From Macrotis lagotis (lineage: Eukaryota; Chordata; Mammalia; Peramelemorphia; Peramelidae): 64,000 nucleotides of DNA. Shown in pieces: positions 28,901-39,979 of the stretch; the stretch's first letter is position 1; each line of letters begins with the position of its first letter. The notes under the pieces are model-generated. The model ran no database searches, was not told where the DNA came from, and saw only the letters and a program-made list of their open reading frames with translations. The stretch covers positions 250,672,518 to 250,736,517 of the forward strand of contig NC_133658.1 of NCBI RefSeq assembly GCF_037893015.1. The letters run 5' to 3'. The position numbers and the translations under genes are program-made.

Positions 28901-29177
28901 AAACCTGGATGTGTTATTTATCTTGTCTCCTAAGAAACAATAGCTTTCAAAAAGGAAGGTATCATTCCATTTTTTATAAATTTTTACACTATGTATGAAA
29001 GATTGTAGGCTCTTAATAAATAACCCTTCTAGTTTCTAATTTCATTTTAATGTCAGCCACGTCTAGATTTACGGGATAGCTATGTTCTGGAAGAGTGATA
29101 TTGGAAACAGCTCTCTTTAATGTGAACTCCATTTTCTCATTGATCGCCATATTATGTAATGTATAATATTATATATA

Positions 29178-29235
29178 TTTTCCATTGATTGCCATTATAA
29201 TACTATATGATGTTATAAAGGCAATCAATGGAAAA
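29178..29235. other. 58-bp near-perfect palindrome
   Basis: TTTTCCATTGATTGCC (29178-29193) pairs without mismatch with GGCAATCAATGGAAAA (29220-29235). The 26-base middle is itself largely self-complementary (TTATAA at both sides). A related direct copy of the left arm, TCATTGATCGCC, lies at about 29137-29148. Confidence 0.9.
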
Positions 29236-29239
29236 AATG

Positions 29240-29470
29240 AGCTGTGGAAAGAATTCTGGGTTTAGGTTAGATGACAAAGCTTTAATTCTAGACTATGCCT
29301 CTTATTACCTATATAGCCTGGGGCCAATCATTTAACTTCCCTGAACCTCATTTTCATCGTCTGTGAAACAAGGCAGTTGCACCAGATAAACTTAGTATTC
29401 TGTTTCAGCTCCAAATGAATGATCCTATAATACCTCTTAAAGTCCCTTCCAACTCTATTCCTATTTTGAT
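29240..29470 (+). mobile_element. MIR element
   Basis: TGGGGCCAATCATTTAACTT, CATTTTCATCGTCTGTGAAA and AAAGTCCCTTCCAACTCTAT. Confidence 0.7.
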
Positions 29471-29536
29471 TTCTAAGATGTGTTATTTTTATTTATGATA
29501 TTTTATTGGCAAGAACTCACTCGGGATTTAGAACTA

Positions 29537-29680
29537 TCAGGGTCAGTCAATAAAAGTATTTATTAAATGCCTACTATGTTCTAAGCTTTATAGTAGAGAT
29601 ACAAAGAAAAGCAAAAGTCTGCTTCTGTTCTCAAGGAGGTCACAGTCTAATGGAGGAGACACTAAAAACAGCTATGTACA

Positions 29681-29719
<39 letters not shown>

Positions 29720-29830
29720 AAATCAGTCAATAATCTGGTCAAGAGAGGGCACTAATATTAAAGGATGAGGAAGGAAAGACTCCTAGAAGATGGAATTTTA
29801 GTTGACTTGGGGACATGTAACTTGTGCAAT
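29537..29830 (+). repeat. Ancient interspersed repeat with a (GA)15
   Basis: AAGTATTTATTAAATGCCTA, CTATGTTCTAAGCTTTATAG, TTCTCAAGGAGGTCACAGTC, TAATGGAGGAGACACTAAAA; GA units at 29685-29715; then GAGAGGGCACTAATATTAAA. This is the best-kept copy of the family. Confidence 0.65.
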
Positions 29831-29884
29831 CCACTGTTTACAAATGAAGAAAACACAAAACCTTTATACTTCACATCCAGGGAG

Positions 29885-31216
29885 CTCTCCACTGCTAGTT
29901 ACTTTCTTCTGTTTTTTTCCTTGAATTTCTCCCTCTATTTCCTACTTCAATCCTGTCTGAAATGGTGGCCCTGAAATGGCTAAAGCAAATCCCTCTCCAT
30001 GCACTCTTGAACCCATCCATTCCAACTTCTCCAAAAGATTGCCTCCACAACCATCCCCCCCCTCTTTCTAATATTCCATCTCTTCTTATATACTGGTTCC
30101 TTCCCAGCTTTCCACACATATGCCATGTCTACTATGCTCTTAAAAAAAATTCTTGCTTGATAATAAACATCCTACCTAGCTTTTTCCCTGTGTTTCTTCT
30201 CTTCTCAGCTAAAATTGAGAAACTGTTTACATCAGGTGATTCTACTTTCTCTCCTCTTACTCAATTCTAAACCTTCTCCAATCTGGTCTATTTCTGACCT
30301 CACCATTCAATGGGAATTGCTTTATACCCATATTTTCTTAGTTACCTGATCTAAAGACTTTCCTCAATACTCATCCTTATTTATCTCTCTGGAGCTTTTT
30401 AACAGTGTTGATCACTATCTCATCCTGGATGTACTCACCTCTCTAGGTTTTTGTGAAAATAATGTTCTCCCATGGTTCTCCTGAAGGTGTTCCTTCTCAA
30501 TTTCCTTTGTGTCCCCAAACTCTAAAACTGCCATAAGACCCTCCATGTCCTGAGTGAATATTTTCAGTGGTTGTCTCTATCTCTAGAATTCTCTCCCTCC
30601 TCATCTCAGTTTCCTGACTTCCTTCAAGTCCCAACTAAAATCCTACCTTTTTTCTAAAAGCATTCCCCATCCCTCTCCCCTCTAACCCCCCACACCCACT
30701 TCCCCATTCTGTCCCCCCCACCTCCTCTTAATTCCAATGTCTTCCCAGTTTCCAATTCATCCTATATATAGCTAGTTTGAACATAGTTGTTTGAATATTG
30801 TCTCCCTCATTTGACTGTGGGCTCCTTGAGAGTGGAGACATTCTTTTACCTTTTTTTTGTATCACCAGCACTTAGCATAGAGTAGATGCTTAATTGATGT
30901 TTGTCTTTTTTCCTCCAAGAAGACCACCACATCAGGGAGATAAGGGCACAACAAGCATGTGAATTGGATTTAAGTGAGGGGGTGCTGTGCTAAACCATCA
31001 ACCTCACTTTCTCTTCTAGAGACCAATGACCAGATATGAATTAGGATGACTGGAGATGGTCTTGGATGTGCAACAATGAGCATTAAGTGCCCAAGGTTGC
31101 ATAACTAGTAAGGGTCAAGTATATGAGGTCAAATTTGAACTCAGGTCTTCCTGACTCCAGGACTGGTGCTCTATCCACTGCTCTACATAGTTGACTAAAT
31201 GTTTATTGACTGATTG
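29885..31216 (+). mobile_element. L2-clade LINE with a trace of the reverse transcriptase region
   Basis: Near 30395-30440 the DNA still spells remnants of the L2/CR1 RT motif: residues like LSGAF and SVDHYLILDVL, where the family has LSAAFDTVDHPLLLD. The 3'UTR follows (CTTCCTTCAAGTCCCAACTA, AGTTTGAACATAGTTGTTTG, TTTGTATCACCAGCACTTAG) to about 30900. A long SINE then interrupts the tail, and ATGTTTATTGACTGATTGAA at 31199-31218 looks like its true end. Confidence 0.7.
30912..31192 (-). mobile_element. Long CORE-SINE variant inserted in the L2 tail
   Basis: CCAAGAAGACCACCACATCA, GTGAATTGGATTTAAGTGAG, GATGACTGGAGATGGTCTTG, then a reversed CORE and head (GAACTCAGGTCTTCCTGACT, GGTGCTCTATCCACTGC). 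Nearly complete. Confidence 0.8.
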
Positions 31217-31830
31217 AACACTTGCTTTTCTGCATGGGCAGAAAGAATTCCTTCCCTGGAAAGACTATAAGTCAGAACACACTCTCAAAAAAATTGTTTT
31301 CTAGGTCAATGAGGAATACTTCAGTGTTTTTATGTGATTATTTTCCCCAAAGGTGCAGGTCTCTATTCATCCATGCTTTCTCATCCTGTGACTTTGGTTC
31401 ATTTCTTCCCATAAACCTCTTCAGGGGGTCCATCTAACACGCTGGGTACCTTTCTCTGACAATGTATGCATAGATCCCAATGGAAAACGGAAGCTGTCCA
31501 TCTATTGTTCTTGCTATATCTGTGGTCTATTAGCTCCTTTGCAAAGATCCTATGGGAATGTGCCATTTCTATATTTCACAAACTCTCTTTCTAGTGAATT
31601 AATCTAAGAACTAAAGGATATGAGTATTCTGTCTCCCCACAGTCACTGTGCTAGGAGACTAGAGAACCCAGGCCCAGATAGCAGGGTCCAGGTTTCAGGG
31701 AAAGAGGGACAGCTGGATAATTTCCACTTTAAAAACCACAGGGCCTTTTATTCTGCTAGTCACAAAGCAGGCTCTTTCCCTCCGAGTATTTTCTCCTTTC
31801 TCTGTCTTCAGAGCCAACACTAACAACAGC
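31217..31830. other. Unassigned sequence
   Basis: No repeat signature. Two open frames of about 70 codons (31222-31437 and 31620-31823) have no recognisable domain. Confidence 0.45.
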
Positions 31831-31834
31831 TTAC

Positions 31835-32045
31835 GTTTCCAACTCATTTTATGATATACAAAGAGCTTTCTTTCCAATGCCCCGTGAGGTAAGTGCCATA
31901 GTTATCATTATCCCCTTTTACAGATGAAACTCAGGAGAGGGGAAAAAAAGGGACTAGATTAAGTTGCCCATAGTTACACAGCCAGCATCCGGCTTCAAAC
32001 CCAGGACTGCAGGTTCAGCTCTTCATGTTATTGGGCTGTCTCCCC
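31835..32045 (-). mobile_element. MIR element
   Basis: TTATCATTATCCCCTTTTAC, AGTTGCCCATAGTTACACAG and GGCTTCAAACCCAGGACTGC. Confidence 0.72.
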
Positions 32046-32530
32046 AAAGCCACAGAGAGCATCTTGGGGCTTTGGGTTTTCCCTTTTGTTCTCTCACTGA
32101 GCCAAAACAACTGAATACAGCTATGTCTTACTGGAAAATTTATCTCTGCCTTTGGGGATGATATTAAATCCATCCCTCTCATGACCATGGGAGAAATCAG
32201 TCACTCCTAGATAAAAATTGCCAGTTCATGGACTGGCAGCCTGAATGAAACCATGGCCAAGGGTAAATCAGTAGAGCCCCATAGAGTATGAACCATTCTG
32301 TAATTGTGGCTTCTTTCAGTGTAACTCAATCTCACCCAGAATGGTCCTAAGTGGTCAGACCCAGAGAAACTCCTGGGAAAAGACACTGTGAACAGCCATC
32401 CTAATTAAAAGATATTGTGTAGTAAATGTTAATTAGAATGTCACTTCAGGCTAGGTAATAATTTCAAAAGGAGAGAAAGATGACAAAAAGTGGAGAACCT
32501 GGGGGGGAGGGGAGCTGAGGATCATAGAAG
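32046..32530. other. Repeat-poor unassigned sequence
   Basis: Single-copy-like with no family signature. A GGGGGGGAGGGGA patch lies at 32501-32513. Confidence 0.45.
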
Positions 32531-32534
32531 TGAT

Positions 32535-32625
32535 AGTATAGTGGGATAGGAAAATTAGCTTATGATCCAGAGTAGGTCTGTGTCCAAATCCCAGGCTGCT
32601 GTTACCTTTACTTCCCTACCCCCAT
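32535..32625 (+). mobile_element. MIR head fragment
   Basis: GTATAGTGGGATAGGAAAAT and GTGTCCAAATCCCAGGCTGC resemble a MIR head. Confidence 0.45.
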
Positions 32626-32682
32626 AACAGGCTTAATTCATTCACTAAGCATTCATTAAACATCTATTAACTCCTCTAGTGA

Positions 32683-33023
32683 GTTAATGTGCAACCTGAA
32701 TAACCTATCAGTGGCTAATCTGTCACCCATCTAACCTGTAACTGAGCTTACCTGTCACCCAGCTAATCTATAACCCTGCTGATCTGTCACCCAACAAATG
32801 TGTCATTCAGCTAATGTGACACCAGCTAATATGATGCCCAGCCAATATGTCACTTAGCTAACGAGTTATCCAACTAATGTGTCATGGGGCTAATGTGCTA
32901 ACCCAGCTAACATGTCATCCAGCTAATATGTCACTTAGCTAATGTGTTCCATCCACTAACTATTTTGTCAGTTAATATGTTACCTAGCCATCAAGTGTGT
33001 CACCCAGGTAACATATTACTCTG
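32683..33023 (+). repeat. Minisatellite with a 16-bp unit, about 21 copies
   Basis: Unit CTAATRTGTCACCCAG. Reading from 32715, sixteen-base steps fit nearly throughout: CTAATCTGTCACCCAT, CTAACCTGTAACTGAG, CTTACCTGTCACCCAG and so on, with only three or four units changed in length. Units differ from one another at 2-6 positions, so the array is old and not freshly homogenised. Confidence 0.93.
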
Positions 33024-33480
33024 TCAGAGTCATAATCTAAAATGTTTGTATTCAGCACAAGCATCATGACCCAGGGCAAGAGGTATGCTGAACCTGCAGT
33101 TGGGGAAGGAAAATGATTCCAAGTCACTCAGGGGATGGCAACATACACTCAGAGAATAGGGTCAGACTGGCACTATCCAGTTTACAATCTAGAAGATTCT
33201 TATTTGAACTAATTGTGCTGACTCATCAGCTCTGTTGCTTCTATGTCACTGAAGGTCTCCAGAGCTATTGTCCTGAAGTCTAAGTTCTAGTTGTCCCACC
33301 CCAGTTAAAGTTCCACACCTTTATAATAAACATTGGATTAGATGATTGAGCAGGTCTCCAATTAACAATTTAGGTCACCTATAACCCTGGAATTTATGAG
33401 TCCTCCTAGCGGGGAATGTATGAAGTCCCTTAAATCCCTAACTCAGGAAAATTCATCATGAAATCAGTCTGACTGCAATC
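33024..33480. other. Unassigned sequence with a short MIR remnant
   Basis: GGATTAGATGATTGAGCAGG and GGTCACCTATAACCCTGGAA (33330-33400) look like a MIR 3' half. The rest is unassigned. Confidence 0.45.
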
Positions 33481-33765
33481 CTTGCTTTGAATTTTTACCT
33501 TATTCTCACATTTGAAATCTCACTGATTTTTTTTATTTTAAACAAATACAAAATTAGAAAAGAAAAAATGCCATATTCACAACAGAACATAAGAAGTTCA
33601 AAATATAAAGCAGTAGATTTCCATTTCAAGAAAGACTGTAATAAATACTACACATTGTGTTCAAAATTATCCATCTTTTTTTTTGCTTCTTTGTAGATTC
33701 TCTTTTGTTCTCTGTTGTGCACTTATTTTTTCCCCTTCTCCCAGAAGGCTCCAATTAAGCATGAA
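33481..33765. other. AT-rich unassigned segment
   Basis: A+T-rich with A and T runs. Might be decayed LINE sequence, but no motif is firm. Confidence 0.4.
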
Positions 33766-33872
33766 TATATAACTATGTGCATGCATGCACACACATCATA
33801 CACATATCACATTTCATATAGGTATGTCTATACACACATGCACACATACATACAGATACACATATTTTTAAC
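33766..33872. repeat. Imperfect CA/TA-rich microsatellite
   Basis: Alternating CACA, CATA and TACA units with ATGCATGCACACACA near 33781. Confidence 0.85.
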
Positions 33873-34089
33873 TGTAGCTTGTAGACACACCCAGTGAGCT
33901 AAGCCTCATTTACTAATTCAGATTGGTGACTGCTGCCTTAGAGAGTTACCTGAGGCAGTTACTGAAAGACCCAGAGACTGATCCAAAGTCCTGCACTCAG
34001 TGTGTGTAAAAGGTAGGAACCAGATCTTTATGATTTCACTATATATCACACTGTCTCTTTGTTTTAGCACCAACAACAAAAATGCCTGT

Positions 34090-34250
34090 ATCACAACTAC
34101 TAATTCAATGCTTTAAAGCTTCCTCACAACACCCCCCCTCCTTAGGTAAGCACCATCTTAGAGATGAAGAAACTGAGGCTTCAAGAAGGGGTCACACAGC
34201 TAGTAAAACTCACAAACAGGTCTCCTTGAGTCCAAGAAGCTGTCTTTCCA
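34090..34250 (-). mobile_element. MIR fragment
   Basis: TTAGAGATGAAGAAACTGAG and GGGGTCACACAGCTAGTAAA. Confidence 0.65.
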
Positions 34251-34529
34251 CCCCAGCCAGCTGCCTGAAGTATAACCTCAGACCACTCATCAACCCAGCT
34301 GCACAGAATCTGAGAAAAATCACAAGCAGGTTGACACCATCCAAGCCAGGAACATACAACAACCTCTCTTAAGTCCAGCACTCCCAGAACCCCTTCAGAA
34401 GACAAGAGAAGCAGAGGGGCTTTCATAACCACTGTTTGGAAGAGGTTGCTCATTTGCCTGGATTCTTTCCTTTCTCCTTCTCAAACCCTCAATGTTAGTC
34501 TAATTTATTAAGGGGCTTAAGGAGGAAGG
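34251..34529. other. Unassigned, GC-richer
   Basis: No repeat signature. Overlapping frames on both strands (34082-34453) look like chance. Confidence 0.4.
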
Positions 34530-34796
34530 AAAGAAAATAAGTATCTTAATAATACCTACTAGGTCCTAGTCACTGTGCTAAATACTTTTTGCAATATCTC
34601 ATTTGATCCTCATAACTACCCTGATAGGAAAGTGTTTCCATTATTCACATTTTATAGTTGAGGAAACTGAGATAAAAAGAGATTAAATGACTTTCCCAGA
34701 GTCATATGGCTTGTAAGGGTCTGAGGCTGAATTTGAACTTAAGCTGTTCTAATTCCAGGTCTAACACACTATCCACTTTGCAACCAGCTGCCTCTA
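34530..34796 (-). mobile_element. MIR element, nearly full length
   Basis: CCTAGTCACTGTGCTAAATA, CTCATTTGATCCTCATAACT, GTTGAGGAAACTGAGATAAA, and a reversed head to CAACCAGCTGCCTC. Confidence 0.78.
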
Positions 34797-35235
34797 ACAC
34801 TCCCACATACTGGTGATCATTCCTTGTAAAGCCCAGCAAATCCCATGGCTGCAATAATTTTTTTCTTGATTAAAATGTGCTTGGGGAAGAAAGATCCAGA
34901 CCACCTTCCACACAGGTACTAATGGGAACTGGGTCATTTAACTGGAAATGGTGATCACCTGCTAATGGTAGCCTTTATTTCATGTGCTGTTGATGATAGG
35001 GTTTCTTTTTAGACAATATAAGCAGGGTGACAGGTTTCTAATTAACTGATTTACAGGCCCTTGGGGGAAAAGGACTATTAATATTCATATATGTCTGTAC
35101 TCTCAAGCAGATGCCCACCTCAGACATGACCAAATTACATAATAATTTTGGAGAGTCTTTTTTTTCTCCTCCAAAGTCCCAGGCTTTTCCTTTTTCAAGG
35201 TTCTTGAATATACCACTCCACAAATTTAGTGTTGA
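34797..35235. other. Unassigned sequence
   Basis: No family signature. Contains TTAATTAGAAAC-like AT motifs near 35035 and a T run at 35157-35166. Confidence 0.45.
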
Positions 35236-35239
35236 AAGC

Positions 35240-35565
35240 AAACTTAGAGGAACCATGACATGATGGCAATGGATTCAGAATTGAAGCAAATGGTTTTTAT
35301 GACTTAACATGATTTACTTTGGGCATATCACTCAAATGCTCTGGGCCTCAGTTTACTCATCTGCAAAATGAGGGGTTTAGATTAGATGACTGCTAACAAT
35401 ATTTTAGATCTATGGCTGAATGAGACTTTAAATGAATTCTCATTCTAATGATTGAGGCCTGGAGAAAGAGTTGACCCAAATTCACAAAACCAACTAAAGA
35501 TGAGATTTGAATCTCTGTCCTGTGTCTCCGAGTTCAAAATGCTTTCCACTATACCACACTATTCT
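35240..35565 (+). mobile_element. MIR followed by a reversed CORE-SINE fragment
   Basis: GGGCCTCAGTTTACTCATCT, GCAAAATGAGGGGTTTAGAT (to 35420); then TTTGAATCTCTGTCCTGTGT and CTTTCCACTATACCACAC (to 35565). Confidence 0.62.
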
Positions 35566-35875
35566 CTTCTGTAATATTGCCAAATTGAATTGACATTTGC
35601 TGATATGGAAGATGGTCCCTGTGTGGTACCCAGTACGATAACCATGTAACCACACTGAAGCCCAGAAGCAGCTATAAGAACTCAGTGGCACAGGTGTTAT
35701 CTCCATCTTACTGAGCTATTGCATTCCCTCTGTTGCCAGCCATATCTGCATAATAAAGGCAAGAATGTGGAACAACAGATTAGGTGAATGAGGATACCCC
35801 TTTTTGCTCTCACCCATTTTTCCTATATTTTATTTGTATGGGAAGCCAAAGGATCTTGAGGGTTAGAATTGGAGG
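35566..35875. other. Unassigned sequence
   Basis: Nothing recognisable. Confidence 0.45.
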
Positions 35876-35877
35876 AA

Positions 35878-36100
35878 AAAAATAGTTCACTTTATATACT
35901 ATATCATATAAAGTTTGCAAAGCACTTTACAAATATTAAGTCATTTGATTCTCTCAACAACTCCAAGAGATAGGACTATTATTATTCTGATTTTACAGAG
36001 GAAGAAACTGAGGCACAGAGAGATTGTGTCATGCTAAATAAGAATCACATAGCTAAAAGGTATCTGAGGCTGGATATGTGTTCTCTAATTTTCTAAGCTC
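35878..36100 (-). mobile_element. MIR element
   Basis: GCAAAGCACTTTACAAATAT, TTATTATTCTGATTTTACAG, AAGAAACTGAGGCACAGAGA. Confidence 0.78.
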
Positions 36101-36785
36101 ATCAATATACCTCCTGCATCCCCTAATTGCTCCCCAGAAGAAACACTTGACTTGAAGTCCACATGATTCTTTGGAGATTTTTAAGACTCCTCCCCATAAG
36201 CAAAAAAAAAAATCATAATAATGATATTGGAGGGCATAGAATCTCAGCGTGGAATTCAGTAGGAGTTACAAAGAATTTTTAACCCTAAATATAGATGAAT
36301 GTCTGGGACAGTGAGTTACAATTCAGTAGCAGACAAAGAAGCTCAAAGACTAAATTTCTGTAAAATACAGAGCCACTGGCTGCTCTGTGTTCCAGAAGAG
36401 CTAAGCTCAAATGGAGATTCTCCTTTTGGAGAGAGAAGAGTCTCCCACAGCAAAAACTTCCAGAAATAATACATTATCTTTATGACAAAAAAAGTGGATT
36501 GTGTCAAATGTTAATGACAAGGTCCATATATGAGAACTCTTGCCTCTCTATCACAAAAGTTTGAGTTGATGGAAACAGAGAAATAAAAAAGGACACCCTG
36601 ACTCTTGGAGTTTGGCTGCTCCAGATTTCAATCCAACTACATTTTAACCTTGTTGTCTAGAAGGACATCATTTCATCCCAAGAAAACAGCTTCTAGGATC
36701 CAAACTGCAAAATTAAAGCTTTCTTTAAAGGCTTTTCCTTTTTTGAAGCTGATTTCCCTCTTTTGGGACAGCTTAAACTCTGTTG
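36101..36785. other. Long unassigned stretch
   Basis: About 0.7 kb, ordinary composition, no named repeat. A 69-codon frame at 36605-36814 has no known domain. Confidence 0.45.
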
Positions 36786-36866
36786 GTATATATGTGACCC
36801 TTAATGACACTTAATTTCTCTGTGCCTCAGTTTCTTCCTCTGTAAAATCAGAATAATAATAGCTCC
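36786..36866 (+). mobile_element. MIR CORE fragment
   Basis: TCTCTGTGCCTCAGTTTCTT and CCTCTGTAAAATCAGAATAA. Confidence 0.7.
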
Positions 36867-37157
36867 ATTTCTCTCTATTGGGATAGCTTAAACCACTAAC
36901 TTCTTGTTATATATGCTTGCCTCATTCCTTTCTCTGGAAAAAAATTATATACAATTTCCTAGGAATAAGACTATGCTACTTCCATTTTGGTCTTCTCTCA
37001 TCCACCTCTGCATTTGAATTTGAACTCCATCCTGGGTTCCTTAGGTGAGTTTTCAAACTTAATCTTGCATTCTCCTTTATGTGTTATCTTGGTCCCTTAG
37101 AATGTCTTCAATTGTTTTGCTTGCCTCTATTTCTATTCCCAATGTGTCATAGCTGGC
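36867..37157. other. Unassigned sequence
   Basis: Nothing recognisable; leads into a pyrimidine tract. Confidence 0.4.
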
Positions 37158-37292
37158 ATTCTCTCTATCCCTCTCCCTCTACTTCTTCCTCTTCCTTTTC
37201 CTCTCTCTGTCTCTCTGTCTTTCTCTTTTTTCCTTCCTCTCTTTCCTCTTATCTCTTTTTTTCCTCCCTTCTCTCTCTCCCCTTCTCTTTGT
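37158..37292 (+). repeat. Polypyrimidine CT-rich tract
   Basis: TCTCTCC, CCTTTTCC and TTCCTCCC units with only isolated purines over about 135 bp. Confidence 0.9.
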
Positions 37293-38035
37293 GGGAAGAA
37301 AATTCCATAGGTTTTCAGCATATCCATATAACTTTACTGTGAGTTTGGGGAAAATTTATAACTAGCATTTTTTTTTTAATTTTTGCACTTGGGAGAAGCA
37401 ATATAAAGTGTACCTTGAGATAAGTAGCAGGTAATTACTAAGACACTTGAGGATACTGTCCCCATAGAAACAGAGGGGAAGAAATGAACATTCTGGCTCC
37501 CAGGAGGTCTCTTTTGGGAAGACTACTACAGAAAGGAACAATGGAGAATGGGTACAGGTATCTCTCACCTGGGATACATTCTCCAGAGGGGTGGATATAC
37601 ACTATCTGGTAGCTTTCTAATTTTACTAATGATTCTTACTAAGTAATTACAAAACCCAAATCGTTTCCATAGTACTGAAGAATTCCAAGTACTGTCAGCA
37701 TTCTTTAAATATCTTCTTTTGGCAAAATATTCCAGTCAGTCCATCCCAGTTATGGCTCTGGCCTAGGATCAGTGAACAAGATTGGTCTCTGCCTTCCAAG
37801 TGAGCTACATTATATTAAGCTGTTACTGGTAAGGAATTGGCATTAAATATCAAGCTTTTAATGATATTCCCGGTTCTGTCCTCCCTACCACTTGTTGTAG
37901 CATAGAATGACCAGGACACTGCTATTGCTAGTTGATGGGCTGGTTCCATCCCATAATCTTCCACCAGGGAATCAGTAAAATATAAGCACCTTGTGGAGGG
38001 ACTAATTTAGTTCAAGGTAATAATTGTCAAGAAAG
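37293..38035. other. Long unassigned stretch
   Basis: About 0.7 kb, single-copy-like. No repeat or exon recognised. Confidence 0.45.
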
Positions 38036-38039
38036 GCCC

Positions 38040-38625
38040 TGCACAACAAAATATTTCCAAAATCACTTTTTCTGGTGGCAAAAGATTAGAAACAAAGTAG
38101 ATGCTCATTAATCAAGAAATGGCTACGTGGGATATTACTGTGTTATAAGATTTAACAAATATGATGACTGGAGAGAAGCATCTGAAGACCTATCTAAACT
38201 GATGAAAGAGTAACTATCTAGAGTCAAAAAACAATATATACCAAGAGAAAGAAACAGAGTCAGGGAAACAACATATTCTCTGCCTCTAATAATGTACATA
38301 AAAAGAATGATTGCCATGACACAATCAAAAAGAAATGCTGCAAAATTTGAAAAAACAAGTGTGGTACCAAAGACAAAACATAAAGAACATACCTACACCT
38401 GCTCCTTTGCATATATGAGAGATTCCATGACATCTTTCTATATGTCATATTTTTTCAATATAACAAGTTGTTTGACTGGATGTTTTTATTACTCTTCTTC
38501 CTCTTTTTCCTTTTCCTTTTAAAATTCTTTATTACACAGAATGGGAGGAAGATAGAAAGAAAAATCAGAGAAGAATCTAAGTGATGTAAAACAAAAGATA
38601 CCAGTAAAAATCTGTTAAAAATATA
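38040..38625 (+). mobile_element. Old L1 3' end, first of two
   Basis: ORF2-end remnants (GATGCTCATTAATCAAGAAA, TGTGTTATAAGATTTAACAA, AACTGATGAAAGAG) and a 3'UTR with CCTACACCTGCTCCTTTGCA and CTTTTAAAATTCTTTATTAC. Its 3'UTR matches that at 38765 but not the younger L1 ends. Confidence 0.7.
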
Positions 38626-38764
38626 GATTTGTTGAGTTAAACTGATGCTCCAAAGCATGATATAATGAAAAGTCTAAAGATCAAAATATAGGTTCTGAGT
38701 TTTCTGATGACTGGTCTAATCACAGGTCCTTCTTTGTGCCTATGGTAAAAATCTTTAAAAAGAA

Positions 38765-39272
38765 AGGGTTGCATCAATTGGGGAAAAGCTAAATAAATTA
38801 TGTTACATTAATGTAATGGAACATCACAAGGCTGTAAAAAAAGACAATTATGAGGAATACAGAGAAACATGGAAAGAGTTGCACAAATGATGCAAAATTA
38901 TATAAGTGGAGTCAGGAAAACAATATACAATAGTAAATGCAAAGAATAATCAACAAAATAAAAATGAATATAAAACATTTTAAAAGCAAACTTGACCCCA
39001 AAGAGTAGATATGAAAACTCTCCTATACCTGCTCCTTGGAAGAACTAGAAGTGGTCCAGGAGTTTGGCCAGTCCATATAATCTCATGTTTATTTAATGTA
39101 CTGATAGATTTAGCTGAATTATTTTTTATTCTTCTTTCTCTTTTTCTTTCTTTTTAAAATTCTTTGTGATAAGTATAGTTCTCTCAAAGAGGAAGGGGAA
39201 AGAACATCAGGGAAAATATGGGTGAAATAAAAACAAAAGTTAACAATAAAAAGGTGAATGTTGGACAAGATT
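38765..39272 (+). mobile_element. Old L1 3' end, second of two
   Basis: CATCAATTGGGGAAAAGCTA, TGGAACATCACAAGGCTGTA and GTTGCACAAATGATGCAAAA. The 3'UTR has CTATACCTGCTCCTTGGAAG and TTTTTAAAATTCTTTGTGAT. Same orientation and subfamily as the copy at 38040. Confidence 0.75.
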
Positions 39273-39605
39273 TCTAAGTACTAAGGAAGGATCATATCCA
39301 GGAAATCCAAGAATTCATTAAGGGTAGGATGTGATCCAGGAGCTTGTAAGTAGTGCAGAGAGATTTAAATTCTTTCTAAATCACCATAACCCTGTTGCTT
39401 TTCAATTCTGTTACTGGCTACACAAAGTCAGCTCACTAACGAGTTTTAACTAGAACTGACATCATACTAACAAATCACATTTTCTTCAGCAATTTAGGGT
39501 TTAGAGAGCATTTTCCCCATAGCAATTTTGGTGTGAAAAGGGTAGTATAGCTATTATATTCTCCAAATTGGAGGCATAAAAATTGACACCTGGGAATATA
39601 ACATT
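39273..39605. other. Unassigned sequence
   Basis: Nothing recognisable. Confidence 0.45.
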
Positions 39606-39925
39606 ACTTACAGGTAGAGTAGAAAGATACATGGGCAAGATTTGGAGTAAAGAAGGTCTAAATTCAAATTACCATATGTATAATTCTGGGCTGGTCACTT
39701 CGTCTTTCTCAGCCTTTTGCAAGCTTTAAAAGGGCTAAAAATATATATTGTTCAAAGTTGGAAAGTTTAGGATTTGTGTCCCAGTCACCTCTCTGACACT
39801 TAATACCTATGTAACTTTGTACAAATCACTGAAGTTCTCTCAGCCTCTGGACTCTTATCTGTATAATGAAGGGGTTAGACATGCTGGTCTCTGTAGTCTC
39901 ATAGCTCTTCATCTATAAACTATGT
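39606..39925 (+). mobile_element. Two MIR elements
   Basis: AGGTCTAAATTCAAATTACC with GGGCTGGTCACTTCGTCTTT (39606-39740); CTGACACTTAATACCTATGT with GACTCTTATCTGTATAATGA and GGTTAGACATGCTGGTCTCT (39745-39925). Confidence 0.65.
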
Positions 39926-39979
39926 ATGTGTTGGAGACACTCAAAGTCTTCTCTTCTAAGACTATTAAACTCTGTTATA

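Noticed and set aside
32683-33023. CRISPR-like regular repeats
   Set aside because: There are no spacers; 16-bp units abut directly and the host is a vertebrate. It is a minisatellite.
34082-34453. Overlapping open frames of 90-96 codons on both strands
   Set aside because: Part lies in a MIR; no domain, no codon pattern.
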